Below are positions 1 to 9,253 of a stretch of DNA of 20,169 bases, piece after piece. Each line of letters begins with the position of its first letter. The first letter of the stretch is position 1. The notes under the pieces are model-generated. The model had not been told where the DNA came from and ran no database searches. It saw nothing but the letters and a program-made list of their open reading frames with translations. The DNA is from an uncultured Clostridia bacterium. Lineage in GTDB: Bacteria > Bacillota > Clostridia > TANB77 > CAG-508. A program made the position numbers and the translations under genes. The stretch is taken from NCBI GenBank assembly GCA_947624405.1, contig CANQKB010000013.1, positions 1-20,169 on the forward strand, written 5' to 3'.

Positions 1-39
1 TTAAATTTAGTAAAACATCGGGCTTTAGTGATTTAACTA

Positions 40-306
40 TTAGGCCTTCGCAGAGTTAAGTTTTTTAGCCATGTTTGATTTTTTTCTAGCTGCAGTATTT
101 TTTACGATAACTCCTTTTGAGCAAGCTTGATCAATTTTTTTAGTTGCATCAACAAAAAGAGTTTCTGCAGAAGCTATATCTCCAGCTTCTATAGCATTTT
201 CAAATTTTTTAACTGCTGTTTTAAAGCCAGATTTAATCATATTATTTTGTAGAGTTTTTTTCTCAATTATTTTCGTTCTTTTAATAGCTGATTTAATATT
301 TGGCAT
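40..306 (-). CDS. rpsT: 30S ribosomal protein S20
   Basis: An 88-residue basic protein that binds 16S rRNA and helps assemble the small ribosomal subunit. It begins MPNIKSAIKRTKI, the usual S20 N-terminus, and ends in the Lys/Ala-rich helix NTAARKKSNMAKKLNSAKA typical of the family. Length matches normal S20 (about 85-90 residues). The start is supported by an upstream GAGGAGGTG (plus-strand positions about 317-326) and a closer AAGGA. It is transcribed divergently from the large macroglobulin-like gene with its own promoter. No CGG codon or frame problem is seen. The 39 bases beyond its stop show no convincing terminator. Confidence 0.95.
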   Translation of the reverse strand: MPNIKSAIKRTKIIEKKTLQNNMIKSGFKTAVKKFENAIEAGDIASAETLFVDATKKIDQACSKGVIVKNTAARKKSNMAKKLNSAKA

Positions 307-353
307 GTTCCTTGGTGCACCTCCTCTTTACTTTTCTTAATCTATCGCTTTCT

Positions 354-382
354 ATCATAACATAAAAAGTAAAAAAAATCAA
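354..382 (-). promoter_or_regulatory. Sigma-A-type promoter for rpsT
   Basis: On the minus strand TTGATT (377-382) and TATGAT (354-359) are separated by exactly 17 bases. This lies about 48 bases upstream of the rpsT start and points only at that gene. Confidence 0.7.
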
Positions 383-454
383 GTAGAATTCAAAAAAAAA
401 TAGGTTACATAAAAATCATGGGTTACAGTTTTAACATTGTACCATAACAAATTA

Positions 455-483
455 TTGACAAAAGATAAATAATTGAATAAAAT
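455..483 (+). promoter_or_regulatory. Sigma-A-type promoter for the macroglobulin-like gene
   Basis: A consensus TTGACA (455-460), a 17-base spacer and TAAAAT (478-483) lie 55 bases before the chosen ATG at 539. Two direct copies of GGTTACA (403-409 and 421-427) sit just upstream of the -35 box and could be a protein-binding site; that is only a guess. The promoter overlaps the more upstream possible start at 473, which argues against that start. Confidence 0.75.
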
Positions 484-538
484 AATTATACAAAGATGTA
501 AAAATAAAATAACTAAAGAAAGTATAGGGGAGGAGCAA

Positions 539-3500
539 ATGAAGAAAAAATTAATAGTATTTGTATTTTTAGTAGCAATTATTTTAGTAATTGTTAATGG
601 ATACAAATGGAAAACTACTGGAAATCAAAATATAACTATAACAACGGCTAAAACAGCATATAGTAATAGTAACTTATATGTTTCTATTGTAACAGACGGA
701 AAAGGTATAACTAATACGAATCAAGAAAAAATAAAATTAAAACTACTAAATTCAAAAGGACACAAAGTAAAAAATGTTGATGTATCTTATATTGATGATG
801 GCTATACTGGAATTATAAAGATTCCAGATGTAGAAGCAGGAAATTACACAATTGAGGCTTATGTTTCTTCTAATAAAGGAAAAGATACTGTACAAAAAGA
901 TATTTACATATCAGATGGAAAACAGGAAAATATAACGATTACTCTAGATAAAGGAATTTATAAGCCAGGTGATACAGTTAATTTTAGGGCATTGCTTACT
1001 GATAATATAAATGATGAACCTATCGAAAAAGATACAAATGTAGCAATTTATGATGGAAATGATAATAAAGTTTATAATGAAAATGTTACTACATCTGAAT
1101 ATGGTATCTTGAGTGGAAAATTTGTAATTGCAGATGAAGTTAATAGTGGTATTTATAAAATAGTTGTTAAGACAAATACACGTGAATTTACAAAAGAGTT
1201 TAAAGTTAATCCTTATATAACTCCAAAATATGAAATAAATATTGAAACTGATAAAACAAAATATCAAATTGGAGAAAACGTAAAAATAAACATTAATTCA
1301 AAATATTTTTTCGGAGAAGCCGTTTCAGGGGCAAAATATACAGTATATATAAATGGAGAAATGTATCAATCACCAGTCGCAGATGAAAATGGAAATGCAA
1401 CTGTTACATATCATAATGTGAAAAATGTAGGAAAATATACTGTAAAAGTTGAAGCAGTTGATTCTTCAAATTATTTCGTAGAGAAAACGTCAGAGTTCAC
1501 AGTAAGTTCTGGAGCATTTGAAATACAATTTATTCCAGAATTTGGTTCTTTGCTTAAAGGTCAAAAAAATAAAATATATGTTTTTACAAAAACAGCAGAT
1601 GGCTTGCCAGTAAAAATGTATGTTACAGTTTATTCAAATGGACAAACTAAACAAATTGCAACAGATGAGAATGGTATTGGCATGTTTGAGTATTCTTCAG
1701 ATGAAAATGCAAAAAATGTACAATTTCAAGTTACAGCAGAAAATATGCAAGGCGAGAAGATTGAAAAGAAAATATCATTAACGCAAATTAGCACATATAC
1801 AATGATTTCAACAGATAAAGTTAAATATAACCAAGGAGAAGATATTAAAATAAACATAAATCAAACTACCTTTGGAACAAAAAATATTATCATGATGAAA
1901 AATAACAGAATCATTAAACAAATCACAACTGATTCTAATGAGATTTCTGTAAAACTTAATGATATATATGGATTGGTTGATATTTATGTTACTGATGCAA
2001 AATCAAATATTCAAAAATATAATCAAGAAATATTTTATATGACAAATAATACATCAAGCTTATCTTCAGACTATAAAAGAACTATATTTGTTAAACCTAA
2101 TAAAGCATTGAATATAGATATAAATACTGATAAACAAGAATATAAACCAGGTGATGATATAAAAATTTCATTTAAAACAGCAGATGAAAACGGTAATAAT
2201 ATAGATACAGCTTTGCTTGTGAGTATGCTTGATAATTCTATTCTAAATTTAGCAGATAATGATTTATCAATTGATAATATTAAACTTGCCCTACAAGGTA
2301 TTTCATTTACAGACGATTTAGATGCTGCATCTCTTTATGCATACATTATTGATGATACAGATGAGCAGGCAATGATGGGATTACTTTTGAGACAAGGAAC
2401 TGGTAATCCAAACATTTCAACAACAACAACGACTAACGATGAGGAAGAATATAAAGCAGAAGTATTAACAATGCTTGGAGCAAGTCTTATAGGTTTTATA
2501 GTTATTTACATACTTTATGCAAAATTTGATAAATTAAAAGTAATTATAAGGCATGTTGCTAATATATTAGTTTTGGCAGTAACATTATGGATTTTCTTAG
2601 ACTCAATAGCATATTATGGCTTTGATATGTCAAATATATTTGAATTTATGTTTGCTTCGAAAGAAGCTTTAATGACAATAATCAGTGGAATATTATTTTT
2701 ATTAATTGCGTATTTTGCGTTGATTTATAGAATTAACAAAAAAATATATTCAACTTCATTTGCAGTTATAATTACGACAATTTTGATTATGAATTTTATT
2801 GGAATATATGAAGCATTTGAATTAGAGTTTAATTGGTTGTGGTTGATTACTTTTGCAAGTTTGATGCTATTATTTGTAATAGTTGCAAGAATAAATGAGA
2901 TAAAAAAATTAAAATGTGATAAATTGATAAGAAAAGTGTCACAAAAAATAGAATATATATGCAAATTTGCGCTAATTGTAGCTGTTTCATTTTTTGTAGG
3001 TTCAATTATGGAATTTACACAAATGGGAGTAATTGCTGGAGTATTATGTTTATATGCTTTAAATTATGTTTTCAATATAAAAGAAAATACAAAAAAGAAC
3101 CAAAGGACAACAATGTATTATGTGTTATTAATTTTAGGACTAATCTTAGGAATATTTGTTGCTGGAATGGGAATTATGTTAGTTTATAATTCGGCAGGAA
3201 GATTAACAGAAGAAGCACAAGCTACTATGGATAAATCTGCGGTAGATTTCACAACTGCTGTGGGTAGCTCAAAAAATGAAAGCATTTTCGAAAAATCGCC
3301 TTCATCAAATCAAGAAGAAACAATAGATAATACTGAAAAAGTTATTGATGATAATATTAGAAATGTATTTTTAGAAAGTATGTGCTTTGTACCAGAACTT
3401 GTTACATCAAACGGACAAGCTGAATTAGATTTGAAATTAAGTGATAATATAACAACATGGACAATTCAAACGGTTGGTAATACAAAGAATGGCCGAGTTG

Positions 3501-5407
3501 GATATGCTACTTTAGATAATGTAAAGGTGTTTAAGGAATTTTTTGTTGATTACGAATTGCCACAAAATTTGGTTGTTGGAGATAAGGTGAGTATACCAGT
3601 AACAATATTTAATTATACAGATAGTAAAATTGAGACTACTATAAAAATTAGTGAGGCAGAGTGGTTTAAGGCTGATAGCTATAACTATAATGTAAGTCTA
3701 GATGCGAATACTTTTAAATTAACATATGTTCCAATAAATGTATTAGAGTCAGGTAATAGCAAGTTTAGAGTAGAAGTGTCTGCAAATGGAATAACAGATA
3801 TTGTAGAAAAAGAAGCAGAAGTTTCTCCAGATGGATATAAGGTGGAAAAAGTAGTTTCTTCAGGCAATTTAGATGGAGATATTTCTGAGGATATATTGAT
3901 ATTAGATGATTTCATAGAAAATACAGCATCTGCAAAGGTAAAAATATATAAAAATACAATGATACAAAATATTGAAGGAATGGAAAACATTTTCCACATG
4001 CCAACAGGATGTTTTGAACAAATTTCATCTACTCTATATCCAAATATATTAGCATTAAAATATTTAGAAGATAATAAAATTGTAGATGAAACATTAAAAG
4101 AAAAAGCACTTGAATATATATCAACTGGTTATCAAAAACTTTTAACATACGAGGTTAAAGGAGAAAAAGGTGGATATTCACTTTATGGAAATTCACCTGC
4201 TGAAACAGTACTTACTGCATATGGATTAATGGAAATTACAGATTTAAAAGAAGTATATGATATAGATGAGAATGTTATTGTAAATATGACAGAATTTCTA
4301 TATAGAAAACAAAATCTAAATGGAGAATTTACAATAACTGGAAATCATGTAGGAGGCGCTAGTTCAAGAGAAAAACTTGCACTAAATGCATATATAATAT
4401 GGGCATTATCAGAGAGTAATCCAAAAGAAAAGAGACTTGAGAAATCTGTGCAATATTTAAAGGATAACCTAGAAAATGTTGATGATAATTATACTTTAGC
4501 ATTAATTGCAAATACATTGGCTAATGTAAAAGATAAAGAGGTACAAAAGGTTGTAAATGCACTTATTGAAAAAATTAATTTAAGTGAAGGATATGTCTCA
4601 TCTAAGATTAGAGACTATTATGGCTCAAGTAATACTACACAAACAATTCAAACAACAGCATTAACATCAATGGCTTTGTCAAAAACATCAAGTGATTCAA
4701 GTGCTAATAAAATTCTATTGAATTATTTAATAAAGATGAAAGATGCAAGAGGTACGTGGTATAGTACTCAAGCTACAATTTTAGCATTAAAAGCTATAAA
4801 TGAGGTAAATAATCAAAATCAAATTGGCAACCAAACAGTAAATGTAAAGATTAATTCAGAGGAAAAAAATATTGAAGTAAAAGAAAATTCACTTGAATTA
4901 TATGAAGTAACTTTTGATAATTTACAAAAAGAAAATAAATTAAGCATAGATTTAGAAAAAGGTAATTGTTATTATGAAGTAGTAGAGGAATATTATATTC
5001 CATATGATAAAGTAGATGTAGATAATAATAAAATTGATGTAGAAGTACAAACGAATGGTGATGTTAAAGTAGATGAATTGTTAAATGCTAAGATAAAGTT
5101 AGTTAATAGAAGTGGTGAAGATATATATAATGGAATGGTTACAATTTCAATACCTCAAGGATTTACAGTATATGAAGAAGATTTGATGAAACTAGAAAAT
5201 GATAGAATAATTGAAAAATATGATATGACATATAGAGAGGTAAATATTTACTTGAGAAATTTTGAAAGAGATGAGGTAATTGATTTAAGCGTAGGATTTA
5301 GGGCTTTATATCCAGTAGAAATTAAAGGATTAGCAGTAAGGGTATACGATTATTATAACCCAGAAATTAGTGGAGTGAGTTTGCCAATTCTAGTGAAAAG
5401 TAAGTGA
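539..5407 (+). CDS. Alpha-2-macroglobulin-like thioester protein with an internal multi-pass membrane domain
   Basis: A 1,622-residue protein of the bacterial alpha-2-macroglobulin family, whose members trap proteases through a reactive thioester. The ATG at 539 follows GGGGAGGAG and opens with a hydrophobic anchor (KKKLIVFVFLVAIILVIV). There is no lipobox cysteine, unlike many bacterial members. Macroglobulin-like beta domains follow, marked by repeated 'DK..Y..G..(V/I)..' starts near residues 137, 237, 425 and 530. Residues about 645-883 hold roughly eight membrane helices. The macroglobulin core then resumes (ITTWTIQTVG; FFVDYELPQNLVVGD) with the thioester motif GCFEQ at Cys1158, an alpha-toroid region, and a C-terminal beta domain ending near YYNPEISG. 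An even helix number would put both halves outside the cell. No pbpC-like partner lies next to it. The family call is firm; the membrane insertion is unusual. Confidence 0.9.
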   Translation: MKKKLIVFVFLVAIILVIVNGYKWKTTGNQNITITTAKTAYSNSNLYVSIVTDGKGITNTNQEKIKLKLLNSKGHKVKNVDVSYIDDGYTGIIKIPDVEAGNYTIEAYVSSNKGKDTVQKDIYISDGKQENITITLDKGIYKPGDTVNFRALLTDNINDEPIEKDTNVAIYDGNDNKVYNENVTTSEYGILSGKFVIADEVNSGIYKIVVKTNTREFTKEFKVNPYITPKYEINIETDKTKYQIGENVKININSKYFFGEAVSGAKYTVYINGEMYQSPVADENGNATVTYHNVKNVGKYTVKVEAVDSSNYFVEKTSEFTVSSGAFEIQFIPEFGSLLKGQKNKIYVFTKTADGLPVKMYVTVYSNGQTKQIATDENGIGMFEYSSDENAKNVQFQVTAENMQGEKIEKKISLTQISTYTMISTDKVKYNQGEDIKININQTTFGTKNIIMMKNNRIIKQITTDSNEISVKLNDIYGLVDIYVTDAKSNIQKYNQEIFYMTNNTSSLSSDYKRTIFVKPNKALNIDINTDKQEYKPGDDIKISFKTADENGNNIDTALLVSMLDNSILNLADNDLSIDNIKLALQGISFTDDLDAASLYAYIIDDTDEQAMMGLLLRQGTGNPNISTTTTTNDEEEYKAEVLTMLGASLIGFIVIYILYAKFDKLKVIIRHVANILVLAVTLWIFLDSIAYYGFDMSNIFEFMFASKEALMTIISGILFLLIAYFALIYRINKKIYSTSFAVIITTILIMNFIGIYEAFELEFNWLWLITFASLMLLFVIVARINEIKKLKCDKLIRKVSQKIEYICKFALIVAVSFFVGSIMEFTQMGVIAGVLCLYALNYVFNIKENTKKNQRTTMYYVLLILGLILGIFVAGMGIMLVYNSAGRLTEEAQATMDKSAVDFTTAVGSSKNESIFEKSPSSNQEETIDNTEKVIDDNIRNVFLESMCFVPELVTSNGQAELDLKLSDNITTWTIQTVGNTKNGRVGYATLDNVKVFKEFFVDYELPQNLVVGDKVSIPVTIFNYTDSKIETTIKISEAEWFKADSYNYNVSLDANTFKLTYVPINVLESGNSKFRVEVSANGITDIVEKEAEVSPDGYKVEKVVSSGNLDGDISEDILILDDFIENTASAKVKIYKNTMIQNIEGMENIFHMPTGCFEQISSTLYPNILALKYLEDNKIVDETLKEKALEYISTGYQKLLTYEVKGEKGGYSLYGNSPAETVLTAYGLMEITDLKEVYDIDENVIVNMTEFLYRKQNLNGEFTITGNHVGGASSREKLALNAYIIWALSESNPKEKRLEKSVQYLKDNLENVDDNYTLALIANTLANVKDKEVQKVVNALIEKINLSEGYVSSKIRDYYGSSNTTQTIQTTALTSMALSKTSSDSSANKILLNYLIKMKDARGTWYSTQATILALKAINEVNNQNQIGNQTVNVKINSEEKNIEVKENSLELYEVTFDNLQKENKLSIDLEKGNCYYEVVEEYYIPYDKVDVDNNKIDVEVQTNGDVKVDELLNAKIKLVNRSGEDIYNGMVTISIPQGFTVYEEDLMKLENDRIIEKYDMTYREVNIYLRNFERDEVIDLSVGFRALYPVEIKGLAVRVYDYYNPEISGVSLPILVKSK

Positions 5408-5410
5408 GGC

Positions 5411-5636
5411 TACAATTCGTTACAGTTCACACCCTAATTAGCTAAGCGTGGAGGAATGTTTTAAAAATCGAAGTGAGTTCGACCTACTCAGTCCTTTGCT
5501 TGTATTACTTTAAATTCGTATCTATAATTAACAGTCCAAAATATCTTAAGCGCCTTGGAGAACGCAACGCCGCATTTTTAAAATCATTTCCTCAGGTAGC
5601 TTAGCGGAAATTGGCTGTGAACTGTAACTACAATTC
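5411..5636. mobile_element. 210-bp MITE-like element with 8-bp target duplication
   Basis: An 8-bp direct repeat TACAATTC flanks the unit at 5411-5418 and 5629-5636. The enclosed element (5419-5628) begins GTTACAGTTCACA and ends TGTGAACTGTAAC, an exact inverted match. The inverted similarity extends with gaps to about 50 bp per arm: TAGCTAAGCG near 5439 against the CTTAGCG region near 5600, and TTTTAAAAAT near 5459 against ATTTTTAAAA near 5574. There is no coding capacity, so it would need a transposase supplied in trans. It starts four bases after the macroglobulin-like stop codon, so its long imperfect hairpin may also limit read-through. The source transposon family is not recognised. Confidence 0.8.
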
Positions 5637-5669
5637 ATATTTGCTAAACACTTAACCTCTAATATTGGC

Positions 5670-5698
5670 TTGATTTTTCGCAGAACTTGTTATATAAT
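5670..5698 (+). promoter_or_regulatory. Sigma-A-type promoter for lysS
   Basis: TTGATT (5670-5675), a 17-base spacer and TATAAT (5693-5698) lie 84 bases before the lysS start. It is just right of the MITE-like element, so the lysS group has transcription independent of the upstream gene. Confidence 0.75.
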
Positions 5699-5722
5699 AA
5701 TTAATATTTATAAAGAGATTGT

Positions 5723-5750
5723 AGTGTGAAGAAAAAATCTTTTCCACGCT
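5723..5750 (+). promoter_or_regulatory. Small stem-loop in the lysS leader
   Basis: AGTGTG (5723-5728) can pair with CACGCT (5745-5750) in the short 5' leader, with a weaker AAGA/TCTT inner stem. No T-box consensus elements are visible, so I do not call a T-box. A regulatory role is unproven. Confidence 0.3.
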
Positions 5751-5782
5751 AAAATTTGTGCAAGAAAGGAATGAGTGGTAAA

Positions 5783-7270
5783 ATGAACGAAAATAATGAA
5801 GTAGAGCAAGATTTAAACCATCTTATGCAAATTAGAAGAGAGAAGCTAGAGGAACTTACAAAAGCTGGAAAAAATCCATTTGAAATAACAAAATTTAATA
5901 GAACACATAAAAGTCAAGAAATAAAAGATAATTATGATGAATTGGAAGGCAAAGACGTTACAATAGCTGGACGTATTATGTCAAAAAGAATTATGGGAAA
6001 AGCATCTTTTTGTACTATACAAGATAGTGAAGGCAAAATACAGAGTTATGTAAGCACAAATGACCTCGGAGAAGAAAGTTATAAAGAATTTAAAACATAT
6101 GATGTGGGGGATATTGTAGGAATTACAGGTTTTGTATTCAAAACTAGAACAGAGGAAATATCTGTACATGCAAAAGAAATGACATTACTTTCAAAATCAT
6201 TGAGACCATTACCTGAGAAATTTCATGGATTAAAAGATATGGATTTACGTTATAGACAAAGATATACAGATTTAATTGTAAATCCAGAAGTAAAAGAAAC
6301 ATTTATTAAGAGAAGTCAAATTATAAGTGAAATGAGAAAAATTTTTGATGAACATGGATATTTAGAGGTAGAAACACCTGTATTAAATACAATTTCAGGT
6401 GGAGCAACAGCTAGACCATTTATTACACATCATAACACATTAAATATAGATATGTATTTGAGGATTGCCACAGAATTAAACTTAAAAAGACTAATAGTTG
6501 GTGGTTATGATAAAGTTTATGAAATAGGCAGAATATTTAGAAATGAAGGAATGGATATTAGACATAATCCTGAATTTACATCTGTAGAATTTTACTCAGC
6601 GTTTGAAGATTACAATGATATGATGGATATAACAGAAGAAATTTTCCAAAGATGTGCAATGAAAGTATGTGGAACGACAAAAATAACATATCAAGGTACA
6701 GAAATTGAATTGGGGAATAAATGGAAAAGAGTTACTATGATTGATAGCATAAAAAATGTGTGTGGAGTAGATTTTAACCAGATTCAAACAGATGAAGAGG
6801 CAATTAAAATCGCTAAGGAAAAAAATGTTGAAGTACCAGAAGGAAAGGAAACAAGAGGCAATATAATAAGTCTATTTTTTGATGAATTTGTTGAAAAAAC
6901 CATAGTAGAGCCAACTTTTGTATGTGATTATCCAATAGAGATTTCACCTCTTGCAAAAAAGAAAAAGGATGATCCAAGACTTGTTGAAAGATTTGAATTG
7001 TTTATAGATGGACGTGAATATGCAAATGCTTTCTCAGAATTAAATGATCCTATTGATCAATATGAGAGATTTAAAGAGGAAATAAAGGCAAGAGAAGCAG
7101 GAGATGAAGAGGCTGGAATGATGGATGAGGATTTTATCAATGCACTAGAAATAGGTCTACCACCAACAGGAGGAGAAGGTATAGGTGTTGATAGATTGGT
7201 GATGCTTCTTACAGACTCAGCTTCAATAAGAGATGTGTTATTATTCCCTACGATGAGACCATTGAGCTAG
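5783..7270 (+). CDS. lysS: Lysine--tRNA ligase, class II
   Basis: A cytoplasmic enzyme that charges tRNA-Lys with lysine using ATP. The 495-residue product matches class II LysRS. It has an N-terminal OB-fold anticodon-binding region (about residues 50-145), motif 1 around LRYRQRYTDLIVNPE, motif 2 FRNEGMDIRHNPEFTSVEFY starting at residue 252, and motif 3 GEGIGVDRLVMLL near residue 465. The start at 5783 is preferred: AAGGA at 5766-5770 lies 12 bases upstream. ATG 5771 abuts that Shine-Dalgarno, and the TTG at 5756 has no ribosome-binding site. It is first in a likely transcription unit with the two following genes. The frame is intact with no CGG codon. Confidence 0.97.
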   Translation: MNENNEVEQDLNHLMQIRREKLEELTKAGKNPFEITKFNRTHKSQEIKDNYDELEGKDVTIAGRIMSKRIMGKASFCTIQDSEGKIQSYVSTNDLGEESYKEFKTYDVGDIVGITGFVFKTRTEEISVHAKEMTLLSKSLRPLPEKFHGLKDMDLRYRQRYTDLIVNPEVKETFIKRSQIISEMRKIFDEHGYLEVETPVLNTISGGATARPFITHHNTLNIDMYLRIATELNLKRLIVGGYDKVYEIGRIFRNEGMDIRHNPEFTSVEFYSAFEDYNDMMDITEEIFQRCAMKVCGTTKITYQGTEIELGNKWKRVTMIDSIKNVCGVDFNQIQTDEEAIKIAKEKNVEVPEGKETRGNIISLFFDEFVEKTIVEPTFVCDYPIEISPLAKKKKDDPRLVERFELFIDGREYANAFSELNDPIDQYERFKEEIKAREAGDEEAGMMDEDFINALEIGLPPTGGEGIGVDRLVMLLTDSASIRDVLLFPTMRPLS

Positions 7271-7352
7271 TAAAAAAAGGGAAAGTTTATGAGTGAAAAT
7301 ATTTGATATGATTTATGTTGATTTGATTGTTGATTGATAAGAGAGAAGGAAA

Positions 7353-8639
7353 ATGGATATTAGAGAAAGATTAAGAGTTGAAACAAAAGGATATTCAATG
7401 TATAACGTAAGAAGAACTGAGTATAGGAAACAACAAGATGATACTATTAATTTTCGAGTTAGTCCAACTCCATTCAAATTAACAAAAGAACAAAAAGAAC
7501 AAATTGAGAATATAGGAAAAGCAATATGTGATTATATGGATTGTTGTATAGAATTATATCGTACGGATGAACATATACATATGATTTTAGATAAAGGCAA
7601 ACCACAGGAATTAAAAAACGCAAAGGATGTTAAATATTTATTTTTAAGGCCAGATTTAATTTTAACTGATAATGGATTTTCTATTTGTGAGATTGAAACA
7701 AGTCCATTTGGATTGGGATTAGCGGAAGTATTAAATAGTACATATGGTAATCAAGGATATGAAACTATTATACAACAACATCAACTAAAAAATTATATTC
7801 AGTCTCAAATAAAACATAATGGAACTATTGCATATAGTGAAAAGGTAAAAGCATTTAAAGGACAATTGGAATTTATGGCAACCAATATATTTTCAGGAAA
7901 TGGAAATGTATGGAATGCTCAAAAAATTGGAGCGGATACGATAGAAGAAAAAGAAATTTATAGAGCATTTTATTTAAATGAACAATTTTTTGACAAAAAT
8001 GTAGCTACATTATTAAAACAAAAACATATATATACTCCAACTTCAACACCACAGTTTGAGGAAAAAGCTTTGCTATCATTTATTTGGAATAAACGCTATG
8101 CTGAGTTACTAAGAAGTAGACTTGGAGAGAGTACTTTTTGTTTGTTACGAACAGTTATACCTAAAACATGGATAGTAGGTGAAGAAAAATATTTAGATGA
8201 TGGAATACTTAAAGAACAAGAAAATTCCCTTTCATTAGTCAATTTGAGTAAAAATAACAGAAAATTTGTATTAAAGCAAAGTGGATTTTCTGTTGCAAGT
8301 TCTTGGGGAGAAGGAGTAAAATTTTTACATAAACTAAGTAAAGATAAAACAATGGGAATACTAAAAGAGGCAATTAATGATACAGAACATTTATATATTA
8401 TTCAAGAATTTAAACAAGGAAAAAACATTCCAATGTCATTTATTGATGAAGAAGGAATATTTCAAAATATGAATGCAAGAATAAGAATAACGCCATATTA
8501 TGCTTATATTGGAAAAGATAAAGGATGCCTAATTGCTGCGAAGGTAACTGGATGTGAAAATACAGAATATATACATGCAAGTACAGCAAGTATAAACACA
8601 GCTATATCTTATGAACGAACTGATAATGAGAGAGATTAA
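7353..8639 (+). CDS. Uncharacterised protein, probably ATP-grasp-like
   Basis: A 428-residue soluble protein I cannot assign to a named family with certainty. Features that recall ATP-grasp or glutathionylspermidine-synthase-like ligases are RPDLILTDNGFSICEIETSP (about residues 98-117), a glycine-rich FVLKQSGFSVASSWGEGVKF (about residues 306-325) resembling a nucleotide-binding loop, then YIIQEF and ARIRITPYYAY near the end, where these enzymes place acidic or basic metal/ATP ligands. No membrane segment or signal peptide is seen. The start at 7353 follows GAGAGAAGGA, with rather tight spacing. It lies 82 bases after lysS and 21 before the phosphatase start, so it is probably co-transcribed with both. 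Substrate and pathway are unknown; the ATP-grasp assignment is inference from motif shape. Confidence 0.55.
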   Translation: MDIRERLRVETKGYSMYNVRRTEYRKQQDDTINFRVSPTPFKLTKEQKEQIENIGKAICDYMDCCIELYRTDEHIHMILDKGKPQELKNAKDVKYLFLRPDLILTDNGFSICEIETSPFGLGLAEVLNSTYGNQGYETIIQQHQLKNYIQSQIKHNGTIAYSEKVKAFKGQLEFMATNIFSGNGNVWNAQKIGADTIEEKEIYRAFYLNEQFFDKNVATLLKQKHIYTPTSTPQFEEKALLSFIWNKRYAELLRSRLGESTFCLLRTVIPKTWIVGEEKYLDDGILKEQENSLSLVNLSKNNRKFVLKQSGFSVASSWGEGVKFLHKLSKDKTMGILKEAINDTEHLYIIQEFKQGKNIPMSFIDEEGIFQNMNARIRITPYYAYIGKDKGCLIAAKVTGCENTEYIHASTASINTAISYERTDNERD

Positions 8640-8660
8640 AATGGAAAAGGATTGATGATA

Positions 8661-9200
8661 ATGAATTTATTAATAGTAAGACATGGAAAAACAGATTGGA
8701 ATAAAGAAAAGAGAGCAGCAGGATTAACAGATATAGAGTTAAATGAAGATGGAATAAAACAAGCCGAAACATTAAAAGATGAATTAAAAAATACACATAT
8801 AGATGTTATAATATCATCGCCATTGAAAAGAGCTTTAAAAACTGCGGAAATAATTAATGAATATCATAATTTAGATATTATAATTGATGATGGAGCGATA
8901 GAAAGAAATTTAGGTATATATGAAGGACAACCTAATGAACAAGAGATTTTTAATGAAATAAGATATTATACAAAAAATGTACCTGTAGAAGGAGGAGAAG
9001 ATTGCAAAGCATATACAAAAAGAGTATTTGATTTTTTAGATAAAGTAATAGCTAAATATAAGGATAGTACAGAAACAGTTCTAATAGTATCACATGGCTT
9101 CTTTTTAAGAAGTGCAAACTGGTATTTTAATGGAGTGCCAACTGAACCAGAAGAGGTAATTAGAATAAAAAATTGTCAAATAGATAAATATAAAGTATAA
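8661..9200 (+). CDS. Histidine phosphatase (phosphoglycerate-mutase-like) family protein
   Basis: A 179-residue member of the histidine phosphatase superfamily, which transfers a phosphate through a catalytic histidine. The RHG motif is at residues 7-9 (LLIVRHGKTDW), with His8 the nucleophile. A second conserved histidine lies in IVSHGFFLRS (His145), and the acidic residue of the family is plausibly in AIERNLGIYEGQ. The substrate is not evident: CobC/GpmB-like enzymes share this length and no neighbour decides it. ATG 8661 is chosen over ATG 8655 and TTG 8652 because AAAAGGA (8645-8651) then has a 9-base spacing. It is the last gene before a repeat-rich gap. Confidence 0.85.
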   Translation: MNLLIVRHGKTDWNKEKRAAGLTDIELNEDGIKQAETLKDELKNTHIDVIISSPLKRALKTAEIINEYHNLDIIIDDGAIERNLGIYEGQPNEQEIFNEIRYYTKNVPVEGGEDCKAYTKRVFDFLDKVIAKYKDSTETVLIVSHGFFLRSANWYFNGVPTEPEEVIRIKNCQIDKYKV

Positions 9201-9204
9201 GTGT

Positions 9205-9234
9205 ATTTTTAAAACATTCCTCCACGCTTAGCTA
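9205..9234 (-). repeat. Inverted partial copy of the 5419-5628 element
   Basis: These 30 bases are the exact reverse complement of 5439-5468, inside the left arm of the MITE-like element. Similarity fades soon after, so this is a fragment or a relic. It starts five bases after the phosphatase stop. Confidence 0.8.
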
Positions 9235-9253
9235 GTTATTTGGTTTTTATAGT

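Noticed and set aside
473..538. Upstream start extending the macroglobulin-like protein by 22 residues
   Set aside because: It overlaps the -10 region and spacer of a strong promoter, has no ribosome-binding site and would bury the N-terminal membrane anchor; ATG 539 follows GGGGAGGAG.
5699..5782. T-box or lysine riboswitch in the lysS leader
   Set aside because: The leader is short, and neither T-box conserved blocks nor a lysine-aptamer fold are visible; only a small hairpin is present.
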